From contig CM048849.1 of NCBI GenBank assembly GCA_026545225.1, positions 43,176,336 through 43,240,335 of the forward strand: a stretch of 64,000 bases of DNA. Direction: 5' to 3'. This stretch comes from Cornus controversa. Taxonomy: Eukaryota > Streptophyta > Magnoliopsida > Cornales > Cornaceae. The translations under genes and the position numbers were made by a program. The notes beneath the pieces are model-generated. The model did not search any database. It had not been told where the DNA came from and was given only the letters and a program-made list of their open reading frames with translations. The stretch's first letter is position 1. The number at the start of each line of letters is the position of its first letter. Below are positions 12,816 through 24,240 of this stretch, piece after piece.

Positions 12816-13832
12816 CTCTCACAAATGAACCCTAGAGGAGCTTGTGAACATTAATGGATGAAACTTGTGTTTATATAGAGCTCAACCCTGATTTATATAG
12901 AGAAAGTATTGTAATTGATATAGAAGCTTTACCAAATGAACGTTATGATGTTCCCTATTTTGGGTAGTGTTTGGCAATCCCACTAACCAAATTTCTTTAC
13001 TCGTTAACTGAATTTTGCAATTTTAATTTCATGCCCTCATGTAATTGTAAGATAAAAAACCAACATTTAACAACTCCCGGATCAACTTTGTTTCCCACTT
13101 GACACTTGAAACTTCAAACCCTACCTTTTGAAGAGGTGACTGCCACATATTAGGATCCCCTCCAGTTGAGGGGAATCCTTTGCTATGTCCTACGGTAAAA
13201 AATGTCACCATTTTGCAACTCTTTAATATTGCTTTGTTCAACGTTACCATTTAATGATGTTTTTGCGGTTTAATGAATAAAATAATACTTTTTATTGCAA
13301 ACGAGTTTCAAAAATTTCAGGTAAATATAGACCTAGTTCAAATTCCTAAATTTCTTTCTCTCTTGAGACCGTTTGGATTGCTTCTCAACCATTCAAAATA
13401 CTTTTTATTCAAAAAATTGCATTCATAAGTGATTGGTGATGAAAAAAAAGTGTGTTTATGAAGTAAAGTTGTAATCCAAAATGCGCTTAGAGTTTTTGAA
13501 ATTGTGTTCGAACTAGATGTAAGATATTTTAGTCACTTTTATTTTTTGGACAATTTAATCATGTTTATTTTTTATAAATACAATATTATCTCTTATGCAA
13601 ACAAACGTGTTGAGTTTGGGACTTTCTACGATCACTGGTATCACCAACATAAAATGTCCTCATGGAATATAGTGAAACTTTTTCACTTTTGTGCTACCCA
13701 AAGAATTAGGATATGATTTTGTTTTATTGAAATTGAACTAAATAAATATCAAAGTTATTTATATTTGCACTCTCATTATCTATAAAATTAGAGATATTAA
13801 ATAATTAGAGAGAAGATAGATGTATTTTTTTT

Positions 13833-13958
13833 GGAGTTGATATTTTTACTCTCGTTATTTATATGCAATCTTCTTAAAATTTAAATAACAAAAATTAATA
13901 TCATTTTATGTAAAAACTGGAGTGCATTTATCAAGAAGAATTGCGAATATCATCTCTC
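13833..13958. mobile_element. Short MITE, GATATTTG-type, before copy B
   Basis: It begins GGAGTTGATATTTTTACTC and ends GCGAATATCATCTCTC, a diverged copy of the array MITE. Confidence 0.55.
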
Positions 13959-14094
13959 TTCCATTTCTAGGGTTGAGTGTATTTTCATTACCCTATGATA
14001 TCTATGAAAGAAACTAAACAAAGAAATATGCCACACATTAAAACATCCATAATTTTTTCATATATAAGATGAACTATAAATTATAAAATATCAC

Positions 14095-14154
14095 TTACTT
14101 CTAAATTTTGGGATACTAACAAAATATTCCCCATACATATATATATATATACAT

Positions 14155-14191
<37 letters not shown>

Positions 14192-14815
14192 AAATGGTGG
14201 GGTGGATCAGATTTTGTATAGTGTCATGGCCTAGAGTCGCCCGAAAGCCCATTATATTTTGGGTTTGATATTGGTTCAACATAGCCTACTTGTATTGGGC
14301 CTGAACTTGACAGATTCATCTTCTTGTATGTTGCAAACTCAGCAAGTTTAAAGTATGAAACTTTAACAAACCCACAGCCTGAGTAATGAAACCTAAAATA
14401 TAGTGGATCTGTGGTTGAAGAATCTGGGGATTCGAGAAAATTCATGGATCTGGGCTTTTGAAACAGACAGAGCAGGTGGAGGTGTAACAGAGCTTATGGT
14501 GTGAATTTGATGGACCCTCTTGACCAGTTCTGAATTGGGTCTGGGTTTGATGGAAATTTTTTCTTGACATCAAGGCCCAAACTATTAAAACCTCTCCAGG
14601 TTTGTGATAACATTGGCTTGCGCCTGAAGGAGGAACTGGACTCCTCATATGAACAAAATCATAATTTTTTGCTTTGCGAACATATTGAGGTTGCCAAAAG
14701 TGATGAATTGGTGAACACGCCTTGCCCTACTTGGTGAGGAACCTTAGAGATTTGAATTGATCAAAACGAGTCGATCATGATAGTCTGGCGTTCTCGACTG
14801 AACAAGCACAGCAAA
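14095..14815 (-). pseudogene. Type II (5'-deleted) copy B
   Basis: Homologous to the type I genes from just before the DxDGxRD unit to the C-terminus, but the frame is broken: the IDA-like box appears as RSPVPPSGASQCY and the C-terminal part in other frames. Like all type II copies it has an insertion after the PSQ of the IDA-like box (read as HKPGEV) and lacks the signal peptide and promoter. A mixed CA/TA microsatellite (14138-14192) has expanded within the C-terminal part. Confidence 0.7.
14138..14192. repeat. TA/CA microsatellite inside copy B
   Basis: TA repeats, then about 13 CA repeats, then TA repeats, replacing the sequence ATCAAATTACG found at this place in sister copies. Confidence 0.85.
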
Positions 14816-14989
14816 TTTGTTTGATAGTTGGTCACTCACATATATGTATACATACACGGTATATACCCCCAATATGAAATATTGGAAATACTGTCCAGGA
14901 CGGTAAGTCTGTAACCAGAGTGGTATCTAGTTTGAGAATTCAAGTTTCATATCACAAAAAAGTATGTGAGTTGCTTGCAGTATAAAATT

Positions 14990-15265
14990 TGAAACCAAAA
15001 ACCATATATATTAATTTCCCATTTCAGGGAATAAAAAAGATCTTGTAATTCACTTATGCAGTATATTGTTAAGCTGAAAAATGACGTGTATGTAAATCAG
15101 AAGCAAACATGAGTTCTCATATTTTAGGCTTAAATAACTGCTTTATGAAAAAACAAAAAATGAAAAATTGAAGTATATAAGCTAAATAATGTCTTGCATG
15201 AGTATATAAATAAAAAATTAAGATACAAGCTTCATAATGTCTTGTCTATTACATTTCTATCATAC
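14990..15265. repeat. Block derived from NOPCHAP1-like 3' flank (unit B)
   Basis: Matches 38320-38520, immediately 3' of the NOPCHAP1-like gene: CATTTCAGGGAATAAAAAAG, then AGTTATTTGTTAAGCT-like, then AAACATGAGTTCTCA. It lies upstream of copy B in the same relative orientation as the source. Confidence 0.75.
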
Positions 15266-17090
15266 AAAATTACTAATAATTGGACAACCCAAACCTTACC
15301 TTCGAAGAGTTGATGTCACACCACTAAAAGCCAAGGGCCTAGGGGTTTGAAAAGCAATGTTCATCTCGAATTCAATTCGAAATATGTATCTCTAATATGA
15401 TGTGGTGATGTGGCAATGATTAAAAAGACAAAAATGTCCTCTATTTTGTTACATATTTCACTCTATTAAAGACGATTTTGTGATTAGATTATGCTTCCAT
15501 CTAATTACTACAAGGGAAGGTAAGAACAACAAATTGAATTGAGTTTCTCTCTATTATTTTTTATCACACACACTCTTCTACTTACTCTCTCTCTTCCTTT
15601 AGAACTCTATCTTTAATGGGTCTCTCTTTAATTACACACCTCTCTCTCTAAAATTCAATCAAAATATCAAATGAAAATACAATATAGAAGCTTTAAGTAA
15701 ATTACATGTTTATCTAATTATTCACACATGTACATCACATGTAGATGGCTAAGAAAATTAGGGTTCTTATTCACAAGAAAATGGATGCTATGAAAGAATT
15801 GTAAATTTAAAGGAAATGATATTTCAAACGAAAATACCAGATTGAATTCAAGTTAGTGAATTATGTCGGAATTTGAATTCTATAATGATAACAAGTTTTG
15901 CTATTTTTCTCTCTATCTTACTCTATATTCCCTCAAGAAAATTACTTTTACAATACACAACTTGCCGTATCAACACTTATTGAAAAAAAAAGTTGTCATA
16001 TCATCGATCCCTAATTCGGGATACTATATCGTGAAAATAATTTGTGATGTTTAGCATTTTTCAATTGCCCAATGATAAATACACTCCAAATTTTCAATTC
16101 TAATACTTAATTATTTAGGAGTTAGGACATTAAAGTCATTTTATTTTAAAACTGAAGTGTATTTATCCGTAAGGGGAATTGAGAATATCACACCCTTCCT
16201 TTCTAGGGAGTCACTAATGAGTGATGATAGTCATTATCAAGTGTATTTTCATCCTAAGATAATGATTTGTAACTATGAAAAAAACTAAACAAAGAAATAT
16301 ACTACCCATGAAAGCATCCATATTTCTTTCATATACTAAGTCACACAATCCTTCTCAAAAGGTGTCGCTCTCACGCTCCGTGCACAAATTGGTATTCTGG
16401 GAGCAAATTCTTCCACAATTTCGTGAATTCAATTTCGTCAATCTTCGAATTTAATTTGCAATTTCTCATTCAATGAATAATGGGCAACTCCATGTGACAT
16501 TTATTATGGATGGCAATTACCATATTGTACTTAATATTGAATAAAATGGTTTAAAATGTGCAGAACTAAGAATAAACCAACAAAATAAAAAAGAATAATA
16601 AATCTTTGTCATATAGTTCTTTGCTTTATATTGATCACTTTTGTTTCATTATCAAAGTCTAAAAATATTAAATGTGTATGTACAATGGATAGCACATATA
16701 TAATTGGAAACAAATTATATAAATACCTTTTAGTTTTACTTTATTTAGTTAAGAAGTATACTATTTTATAATTATTTAAAGGAATTACTTCATGTACAAA
16801 AATTTAAACAATAACTCTTTAAGAATCTAGAATAAATATAGAGATTTCTCAGGTCACATTTCTTTAAAAATAAAAAACATACTATATGTTTTGTATTTTA
16901 ATTCTTGCTAATATTATATATCTCCTAGCAAAGAAGGAATAAGGTTACTTATAACTCAAACACATTTTCTAGTGCTTATGAAATTACATTTTTATTATCA
17001 CACAAATTATACAATTTCCTTTAACATATGTACAAATATTGACAACATTTTACACACATAAAAGCATACAAGTGTACAAGCGCTCTGGAG
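15266..17090. other. Array spacer between copy B and copy C
   Basis: AT-rich, no gene seen. 16081-16197 holds a truncated GATATTTG-type MITE (right end GAGAATATCACACCC). The 16440-17090 block is shared with the spacers downstream of copies A and E. Confidence 0.55.
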
Positions 17091-17242
17091 GTGCTCCCAC
17101 TTTGACCATATTTTAGATTTTGTTGCTTTCACGCTCCCGATTTTGCACTCACTCTATCTTTCGCTTTCATTCGCCCCCTATGTGACTTTGTTCATACATA
17201 TGATGAACTAGAAATTATGAAATATCACTTTTTTCTAAACTT

Positions 17243-17998
17243 TCAAATACTAACAAAATTTTCCCCATACATCAAATTACGATGGGGTGGATCAGATTTT
17301 GTATAGTGTCGAGGCTTAGAGTCTCCAGCACCTTGTACTAGGCCTGAGCTTGACTGAACCATCTTCTTGTAAGTAGAAAACCTACCAAGTTTGGAGTTTG
17401 AAGCTTTAGCAAACCCACGACCTATGTAACGGAACTTAGAATATAGCGGATCTGGGTTTGATGAAGAATCTAGAGCATGTGTAGGTGCAACAGAGCTATG
17501 GTGTGAATCTAATAAACCCTCTTGATACCAGCTATGAAGTGGGTTTGGGCTTGATGGAACTTTTATCTTGACATCAAGACCCAAATGACGTTGGCTTGGG
17601 TCTGAAGGAGGAACTGGCCTCCTCATATGAATAAAATCATGAATTTTTGCTTTATAAACATGTGGAGGTTGTTCGAAGTGATGAGATGATGCTAGGTTTG
17701 ATTGAACATGTCTTGCCCTACTTTGCAAGGAACTGAGAGATTTTGAATTGAAAAAAAGTCGATCACGGTTGCCATCCACGTCCAGAGATTTTGAATTGAA
17801 AACGAGTTGATCACGGTAGCCATCGATGTCTGACATTCTTGACAAGACGAGTTGTTTAGAGGCTACATTGTCTTCCACTCGATTCATTTGAAAAAAAGGC
17901 AAGAATGACGATGATCCTCCATTCCACATGAATATTAAAGGAAATGCAATAAGAAGAATCATAAGAAACAATATTGTGACACTTCTTTTCGTAAGCAT
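17243..17998 (-). CDS. Type I peptide-precursor-like gene, copy C (251 residues, open)
   Basis: Continuous ORF of 251 codons. The original start (ATGGAAGTG in sisters) reads ATAAAAATG here, so translation would begin at MLTKRSVTILFLMILL, two codons later, keeping the hydrophobic signal-like segment (about 7-24). Two DxDGxRDxLxFNSKS units lie at about 57-87. The IDA-like box is RRPVPPSDPSQRH (116-128) and the CLE-like box KIKVPSSPNPLHS (134-146). Ser/Pro modules follow: SSNPDPLYSKF, then KKMVQSSSGLVQG, then SKPRHYTKSDPP. Compared with copy H it lacks two segments of 14 codons each, both in frame. TATA-like TATAAA (minus) is at 18064-18069. Likely secreted if expressed; function unknown. Confidence 0.7.
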   Translation of the reverse strand: MLTKRSVTILFLMILLIAFPLIFMWNGGSSSFLPFFQMNRVEDNVASKQLVLSRMSDIDGYRDQLVFNSKSLDVDGNRDRLFFNSKSLSSLQSRARHVQSNLASSHHFEQPPHVYKAKIHDFIHMRRPVPPSDPSQRHLGLDVKIKVPSSPNPLHSWYQEGLLDSHHSSVAPTHALDSSSNPDPLYSKFRYIGRGFAKASNSKLGRFSTYKKMVQSSSGLVQGAGDSKPRHYTKSDPPHRNLMYGENFVSI

Positions 17999-18339
17999 TT
18001 TTATCTCTAATAAATGAAACCTAAAGGAGCTTGTGAAGATTAATGAATGAAACTTGTGTTGTGTTTATATGGAGCTCAACCTTGTTTTATATAGAGAGAG
18101 TATTGTAATTGATATAGAAGGTTACCAAATGAACGTTATGATGTTCCCTATTTTGGGTAGGGTTGGCAATTCCACTAACCAACACCGAATTTCTTTACTT
18201 GTTAACTGAATTTTGCAATTTCAATTTCATGCCATCATGTAATTATAGGATAAAAAACCAACACTCAACAACTTCCACATCAACTTTGTTTGATAATTGG
18301 CCACACACACACACTTTGGGAAGCTGAACTCAGATTCTC

Positions 18340-18864
18340 TTCTCAAATACCTCACTGAATTTTCAAAAACCTCTGTCTACTATCAATTTCTCTCATATAA
18401 GGACAAATTTAAACAACTCCGTTAGTTGAATCTGAAAGTACCAAAATGTCCTCCTTTTATTTAATAAAATAAATACATAAAAAAATGTTATTTGTAAATG
18501 ACAGATGTGCCTTTTATAGGGGGTGAAGGTGCAATTTGAGAAATTTAGAATGTAAAGGGGGGTTTCTTATTTTTGCCCAAAGTAGGTCATCTTCTCCTTC
18601 AAGTCACATTATGCTACTGTAAATTTTAAATTCCACCATTTTATATTTTTGAAGCTTTCTCTCTTCAAATTGAACCTATATAAAGCCGCAAAACTCAAAT
18701 TAAATTTAGGTTTATTATTAATCTACAAATTTTGAATCCTAATATTCAATATTTATTCAACTATTCACAGTTTAAGAAAAAAAAATTATTCTTAGTTAGG
18801 GTTCTTGTATATACACACCCCTCATACAAACATTACATGTTTTAACATTATCAATTATACTATA

Positions 18865-18916
<52 letters not shown>

Positions 18917-18940
18917 GTATATATAATAGCAACAAGTATG
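18340..18940. other. Unit-specific insertion upstream of copy C
   Basis: At this place other type I copies continue with GTTTTATCCTACTTTATTG-like sequence. Here about 600 bp of unrelated AT-rich DNA intervenes, ending in a CA then TA microsatellite (18867-18916). I see no coding sequence and no clear ends. Confidence 0.45.
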
Positions 18941-18946
18941 TAATTA

Positions 18947-19216
18947 GGGTTAAAATCATAAAACCCCCTCTACTCTATAAAAAAATTCTCATAAAACCCC
19001 CTTACTATGAGGGTATTTTAGACCTTTAACTTTAACAGATGCATCAAGTGTAATTTAGTCATTTACACACCACTTAACGGCTCATGTAAGATACACATGC
19101 GATTTTTCCATTTAATTCAACCAAAAACTAACGGGAGGGAGCAATTTGGTTGATTTTTTTAGTAAAGGGATTTTATGAGAATTTTTTATAGTAGAGGGGG
19201 TTTTATGATTTTAACC
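18947..19216. mobile_element. Tourist-like MITE with about 50-bp inverted repeats
   Basis: Left end GGGTTAAAATCATAAAACCC and the inverse at the right (GGTTAAAATCATAAAACCC read inward) continue matching for about 50 bp. TTA flanks both sides (18944-18946, 19217-19219), and copies E and G show the empty site (TAATTAAATC). The near-identity of the ends suggests a fairly young insertion. Confidence 0.88.
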
Positions 19217-19880
19217 TTAAATCAAGAGCAACACCATGCAATAAAATTAATTGAAGATACCATACTACTAAATAAAAAATACAGCAATAATAAAAAGGCA
19301 TTGCATTTCCAATTCAATAATATTGTAATATAACATCTCAATGTAATATGTTGTATAGGTATTGCCATTCGCCACACAAATATATTGCATGAGTGTTTGT
19401 AGTGGTGTTGTATTCTCATGTACTGCGTTGTATCTTCAATTTGAAGTATACATGACTCTCACTCTCTTAATACATTGGAGAGGTTCTTGATTCTTCCTTC
19501 TTCAAAAGGTATATTACCTGAGTTCGACTCATATCAAAACATTGTATAGAATCAAAGCTTTATACTACTTAGGCTAATGGTCTAACGATAATGCATTGTT
19601 GTTTTTGCTTGTAACGTTATCTTTAGGCTTCACTATTTTTCACATTTTTTCTCAGAAATTAAAACTTTAAGCCAGTAAATTAGAAGCCCATAAAAAGGGG
19701 TGCGACACAAGGTCTTCTTACGATGTTACCCATCTTAGTACAACTCTCGTCCAGTATGCTTAAGACTTTGGTTTAAGACTTTAAAAAAATTTGAAATAAA
19801 CTTTCAAATTTGACGAGTATCAAATCCATGTAATTTCTTTTTATTGCTGGAGAATTAGAGGGAAGATAGATGTATTTTTT

Positions 19881-20038
19881 GGGAACTGATATTTGTACTC
19901 TCATTATTTTTATGCACTCTTTTTCTTTTATTTTTTTTAATTTAAATGACAAAATACTAATAATTTTATTTATGAGTTATTATTTAAAAAACTGGAGTGC
20001 ATTTAACAAGATGGGGGTTAGGAATATCACCTTTCTTC
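19881..20038. mobile_element. Short MITE, GATATTTG-type, before copy D
   Basis: Left end GGGAACTGATATTTGTACTC; right end GGAATATCACCTTTC. Confidence 0.65.
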
Positions 20039-20075
20039 CTTTTGTTTGGGATCATCAATGATAATCACTATTAAG

Positions 20076-20212
20076 TCTATATTTGGCTGCATATAATTAG
20101 GGCCTTGGAATTGGAATGTGAGAAAATTTTATTCGGGATTCCAAAATTTTCTCCAATTTCACCAATTCCAATTCTAAGGCTATAATTCCATGCAACCGAA
20201 CATAGCCTGATG
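20076..20212. mobile_element. Small inverted-repeat MITE (GGCTGCAT-type), unit D
   Basis: Ends CTATATTTGGCTGCATATAA and, read inward from the right, GGCTATGTTCGGTTGCATGG. The related copy in unit F is at 25557-25672. Confidence 0.7.
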
Positions 20213-20340
20213 TTGTGTTTGGGAGCACTAAATCGGACCCTTAGAATTAGAATTAAAGGAAATTTTGTTTAAAGTTTGAACTAAATTTCTTTCAATTCCA
20301 ACTCCAAGCCACTGACTCAGTGCTTCCAAACATGTGTTTT
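20213..20340. mobile_element. Small inverted-repeat MITE (GTTTGGGAGCAC-type), unit D
   Basis: Abuts the previous MITE. Ends TGTTGTGTTTGGGAGCAC and, from the right, ACATGTTTGGAAGCAC. Related copy in unit F at 25673-25797. Confidence 0.65.
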
Positions 20341-20461
20341 TTCATCATAGGAAGAAAACTAAACAAAGAAACATATTATACATGGAAGGATCCATATTTC
20401 CTTCATATATATGAGGAATTATAAATTATAAAATATATTTTATTTCAATATTTTTCAGATA

Positions 20462-21130
20462 CTAACAAAATTTTCTCCATGCATCAAAATACGATGGGGG
20501 TGGATCAGATTTTGTATAGTGACAAGGCCTAGAGTCACCCAAAAGCCCATTAGAATTTGGACTTGATAGTGGTGCAACATAGCCATGTTGCATTGGGCCT
20601 GAGCTTGATGGAACCATCTTTTTGTATGTTGCAAACCCACCAAGTTTGGAATCTAAAATTTTAGCAAAACAACGACTTGTGTAATGGAACCCAAAATATC
20701 TAAAATCTGGGGTTGAGGAATCCGAAGAATCAAACAAAACCATGGATTTGGGCTTTTGAAATAGATGGAGGTGGAACAGAGCTATGGTGTGAATCTGATT
20801 GACCCTCTTGATACCAGTTATGAATTGGGTCTAGGCTTGGTGGAACTTTTTTCTTGATATCAAGGCCCAAATGTTGAGGTGGAGGTGGGTGAGGTGAGTC
20901 ACAACAGTGCTCTTTCCCAACTATTAAACCCTCTCCAGATTTGTAATGACATTGGATTGGGCTTAGAGGAGGAATTGGACCATCTGAACAAAAGTGATGA
21001 AATAATGTTAGGTTTGAAACATGCCTTACCCTACTTGGTGAGGAATTGAGAGATTTTGAATGAAAACGAGTCAATCACGATCACCATCAACTTCCGGGGT
21101 TATAGACGGAACGAGCACATCAAATTTGTT
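20462..21130 (-). pseudogene. Type II (5'-deleted) copy D
   Basis: Reads as two overlapping ORFs in different frames (20730-21074 and 20462-20743). The first holds RFHSKSLNSSPSRVRH, the altered IDA-like box GPIPPLSPIQCH, the type II insertion (KSGEGLIVGKEH) and the CLE-like box KKKVPPSLDPIHNWY. The second holds YKKMVPSSSGPMQHGYVAP and HYTKSDPP. No signal peptide; upstream sequence is joined directly to what is promoter-distal DNA in type I copies. Judged a pseudogene. Confidence 0.7.
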
Positions 21131-21324
21131 TAATAGTTTGATACACATATATATACATATACGCAGTATATACCCCAATATGAAATTTTGAAAATACTGT
21201 CAACGATGAATTTATGTCTGTAACCTAGTGGTATCTAGTTTGAGAGTTCAAGTTTCATAGTACAAAAAGTAAGTATGTGAGTTACTTGCAGTATAAAATT
21301 TGAAAACAAAAACTTTGAGGAAGT

Positions 21325-21545
21325 ACAATATCATTTAAGGGAATAAAAAGATCTTGTAATTCACTTATGCAGTTAATTGTTATTAACCATGAGTTCTCAC
21401 ATTTTTGGCTTAAATAATTGCTTTATGGAAAAATAAAAATGAAAAATTGAAGTATACAAGTCTAGAATTAAGTTATCATCTTGCATGAGTATAGAAATAA
21501 AAAACTAAGATACAAGCTACATAATGTCTTGTCTATTACATCTGT
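21325..21545. repeat. Block derived from NOPCHAP1-like 3' flank (unit D)
   Basis: Contains TAAGGGAATAAAAAGATCTT, ACCATGAGTTCTCACA and AAGATACAAGCTACATAATG, matching 38325-38520 downstream of the NOPCHAP1-like stop codon. It ends where the Copia LTR begins. Confidence 0.7.
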
Positions 21546-21547
21546 AT

Positions 21548-22283
21548 TGTTGAAATATATTAGTATATTTTATATATAACCTTTTCAATATCAAATTAGG
21601 ATTCCTATGAATGGGGACTTACTATGTATAGGATAACTTGCTCCTCACTCACCTACCTCTTTTCCTTCTCCTATATATATGATCTCATTATATATTGTTT
21701 ATATACCATTCATTAATATAATTAAGAGATAATTCACTCTCTTTTTCTCTTATTTTAACATGGTATTAGAGTTAGGGTTTTCAAAACCCTCAATTTCTTC
21801 TTCCACTTAATTGTTCTCATCATCTAAAGAGAACTCTTTTTTATTTGGTGCCAAAAATCTATCTTCTGGACACTTTTTGATCTTTTGGACATATCAAAAT
21901 GAAGCCCTTGACTAGATGATCAAGTCATCCCAAAAATCAACTCTAACGAACCTCCACATGCCCCCACGCACTACCAGAGTCTTCTGGGTTTTTTTTCAGT
22001 GACACGCGTCGCCACGCGTCATCATGCGCCACCACGCACTGCCTCGCACGCTAAGTCAGCGTTGACTCAGATTTCAGTGCCACGTTGTCTCCCACATCAT
22101 CATCCACGTCAGTAGCAAATGTACATAATATTTACCACGTCATCAGACACGTTATCTGCCACGTCATTTTTTTGTCATGCCAACTACCACGTCAGCAACA
22201 TTACCTGAATTTTTTTTCTCGAGCCTACCCCACTTGAAATTTCACGCTGATTCTAATTTTCTAGTCTATTTTGTCTATTTTGT
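21548..22283 (+). mobile_element. Ty1/Copia-type LTR plus leader, truncated fossil
   Basis: The LTR runs 21548-21760 (213 bp), starting TGTTGAAATATATT and ending TTTTAACA. It is followed directly by TGGTATTAGAG, a primer-binding site of the initiator-Met tRNA type typical of Copia elements. About 500 bp of leader with many CACGTCAGC/CACGTCA motifs follows and ends abruptly where array DNA resumes near 22283. The element is broken: no coding domains and no second LTR remain. Age cannot be judged without a partner LTR. Confidence 0.8.
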
Positions 22284-22809
22284 TATATAAATACTTTTTA
22301 GTTTTACTTTATTTATCTAAGAAGTATACTATTTTATAATTATTTAAAGGAATTACTTCATGTACAAAAATTTAAACAATAACTCTTTAAGAATCAAGAA
22401 TAAATATAGAGATTTCTCAGGTCACATTTCTTTTAAAATAAAAAGCATACTATATTTTTTGTATTTTAATTATTGCTAATATTATATATCTCTTAGCAAA
22501 GAAGAAATAAGGTTACTTATAACTCAATCACATTTTCTAGTGCTTATGAAATTACATTTTTATTATCACACAAATTATACAATGTCCTTTAACATATGTA
22601 CAAATATTGACAACATTTTACACACATAAAAGCATACAAGTGTACAAGCGCTCTGGGGGTGCTCCTACTCTGACCAAATTTTAGATTTTGTCGCTTTCAC
22701 GCTCCCGATTTTGCACTCGCCTATCTTTCGCTTTCACTCACCCTCTATGTGACTTTGTTCATACATATGATGAACTAGAAATTATGAAATATCACTTTTT
22801 TCTAAACTT

Positions 22810-23613
22810 TTGGATACTAACAAAATTTTTCCCATACATCAAATTACGATGGGGTGGATTAGATTTTGTATAGTGTCGAGGCTTAGAGTCTCCAGCACCT
22901 TGTACTGGGCCTGAGCTTGACCGAGCCATCTTCTTGTAAGTAAAAAACCTACCAAGTTTGGAGTCTAAAACTTTAGCAAACCCACGGCCTTTGTAATGGA
23001 ACTTAGAATATAGCGGATCTGGGTTTGATGAAGAATCTAGAGATCCAACAAAACCATGGATCTGGACTTTTGAAACAAACGGAGCATGCGTAGGTGCAAT
23101 AGAGCTATGGTGTGAATCTAATAGACCCTCTTAATACCAACTACGAAGTGGGTTTGGGCTTGATGGAACATTTATCTTGACATCAAGACCCAAATGACGT
23201 TGGCTTGGGTCTGAAGGAGGAACTGGCCTCCTGATATGAATAAAATCATGAATTTTTGCTTTATGAACATGTGGAGGTTGTTCAAAGTGATGAGATGGTG
23301 CTAGGTTTGATTGAACATGCCTTGCCCTAGTTTCCAAGGAATTGAGAGATTTCAAATTGAAAAAAAGTAGATCACAGTTGCCAACGACGTCTAGAGATTT
23401 TAAATTGAAAACGAGTTGATCACGGTAGCCATCGATGTCTGACATTCTTGACAAGATGAGTGTTTTAGAGGCTACATTATCCTCGACTGCATTCATTTGA
23501 AAAAAAGACAAGAATGATGATGATCCTCCATTCCACAAGAACATTGAAGAAAACATAACAAGAAGAATCATAAGAAATAACACTGTGACACTCCTTTTCG
23601 TAAGCACCTCCAT
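22810..23613 (-). CDS. Type I peptide-precursor-like gene, copy E (160-codon ORF)
   Basis: The ORF 23131-23613 starts MEVLTKRSVTVLFLMILL, with the signal-like segment, two DxDGxRD-type units (the second degenerate, DVVGNCDLLFF), the IDA-like box RRPVPPSDPSQRH and the CLE-like box KINVPSSPNPLRSWY. The stop follows the CLE-like box immediately (TAA for the CAA of sisters). Downstream homology continues in frame to about 22810 and shares with copy C the absence of the 14-codon YVAPLSSPKSN segment, so C and E are close relatives. Either a shortened precursor with the CLE-like box at the C-terminus, or a pseudogene. TATAAA (minus) at 23673-23678. Confidence 0.6.
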
Positions 23614-24240
23614 CTTTGATAAATGAAACCTAGAGGAGCTTGTGAAGATTAATGAATGAAACTTGTGTTGTGTTTATATAGAGCTGAACCCTAATTTATA
23701 TAGAGAGAGTATTGTAATTGATATAGAAGGTTACCAAATGAACGTTATAATGTTCCCTATTTTAGGTAGGGTTGGCAATCCCACTAACCAATGCTAAATT
23801 TCTTTACTCGTTAACTAAATCTTGCAATTTCAATTTCATGCCATCATGTAATTGTAAGATAAAAAAACCAACATTTAACAACCCCTACATCAACTTTGTT
23901 TGACAGTTGGCCACACACACATATATATACTTTGGGAAGTTGAATTCGGACCCTCTTCTATGCATGATTTGCCCTACTTTATTGTATAATTAAATCTAGA
24001 GCAACACCATGCAATAAAATTAATCGAAGATATATACCATACTACTAAATAAAAAATGAACCAATAATGAAAGGCGTTGCATTTCCAATTCAGTAATATT
24101 ATAATATTACATCTCAATGTAATATGTTGTATAGGTAATATTATAATATTACATCTCAATGTACTATGTTGTATAGTTATTGCCATTTGTCAAGCAAATA
24201 CATCGCAGGAGTGTTTATATTGGTGTTGCTTTCTCATGTA

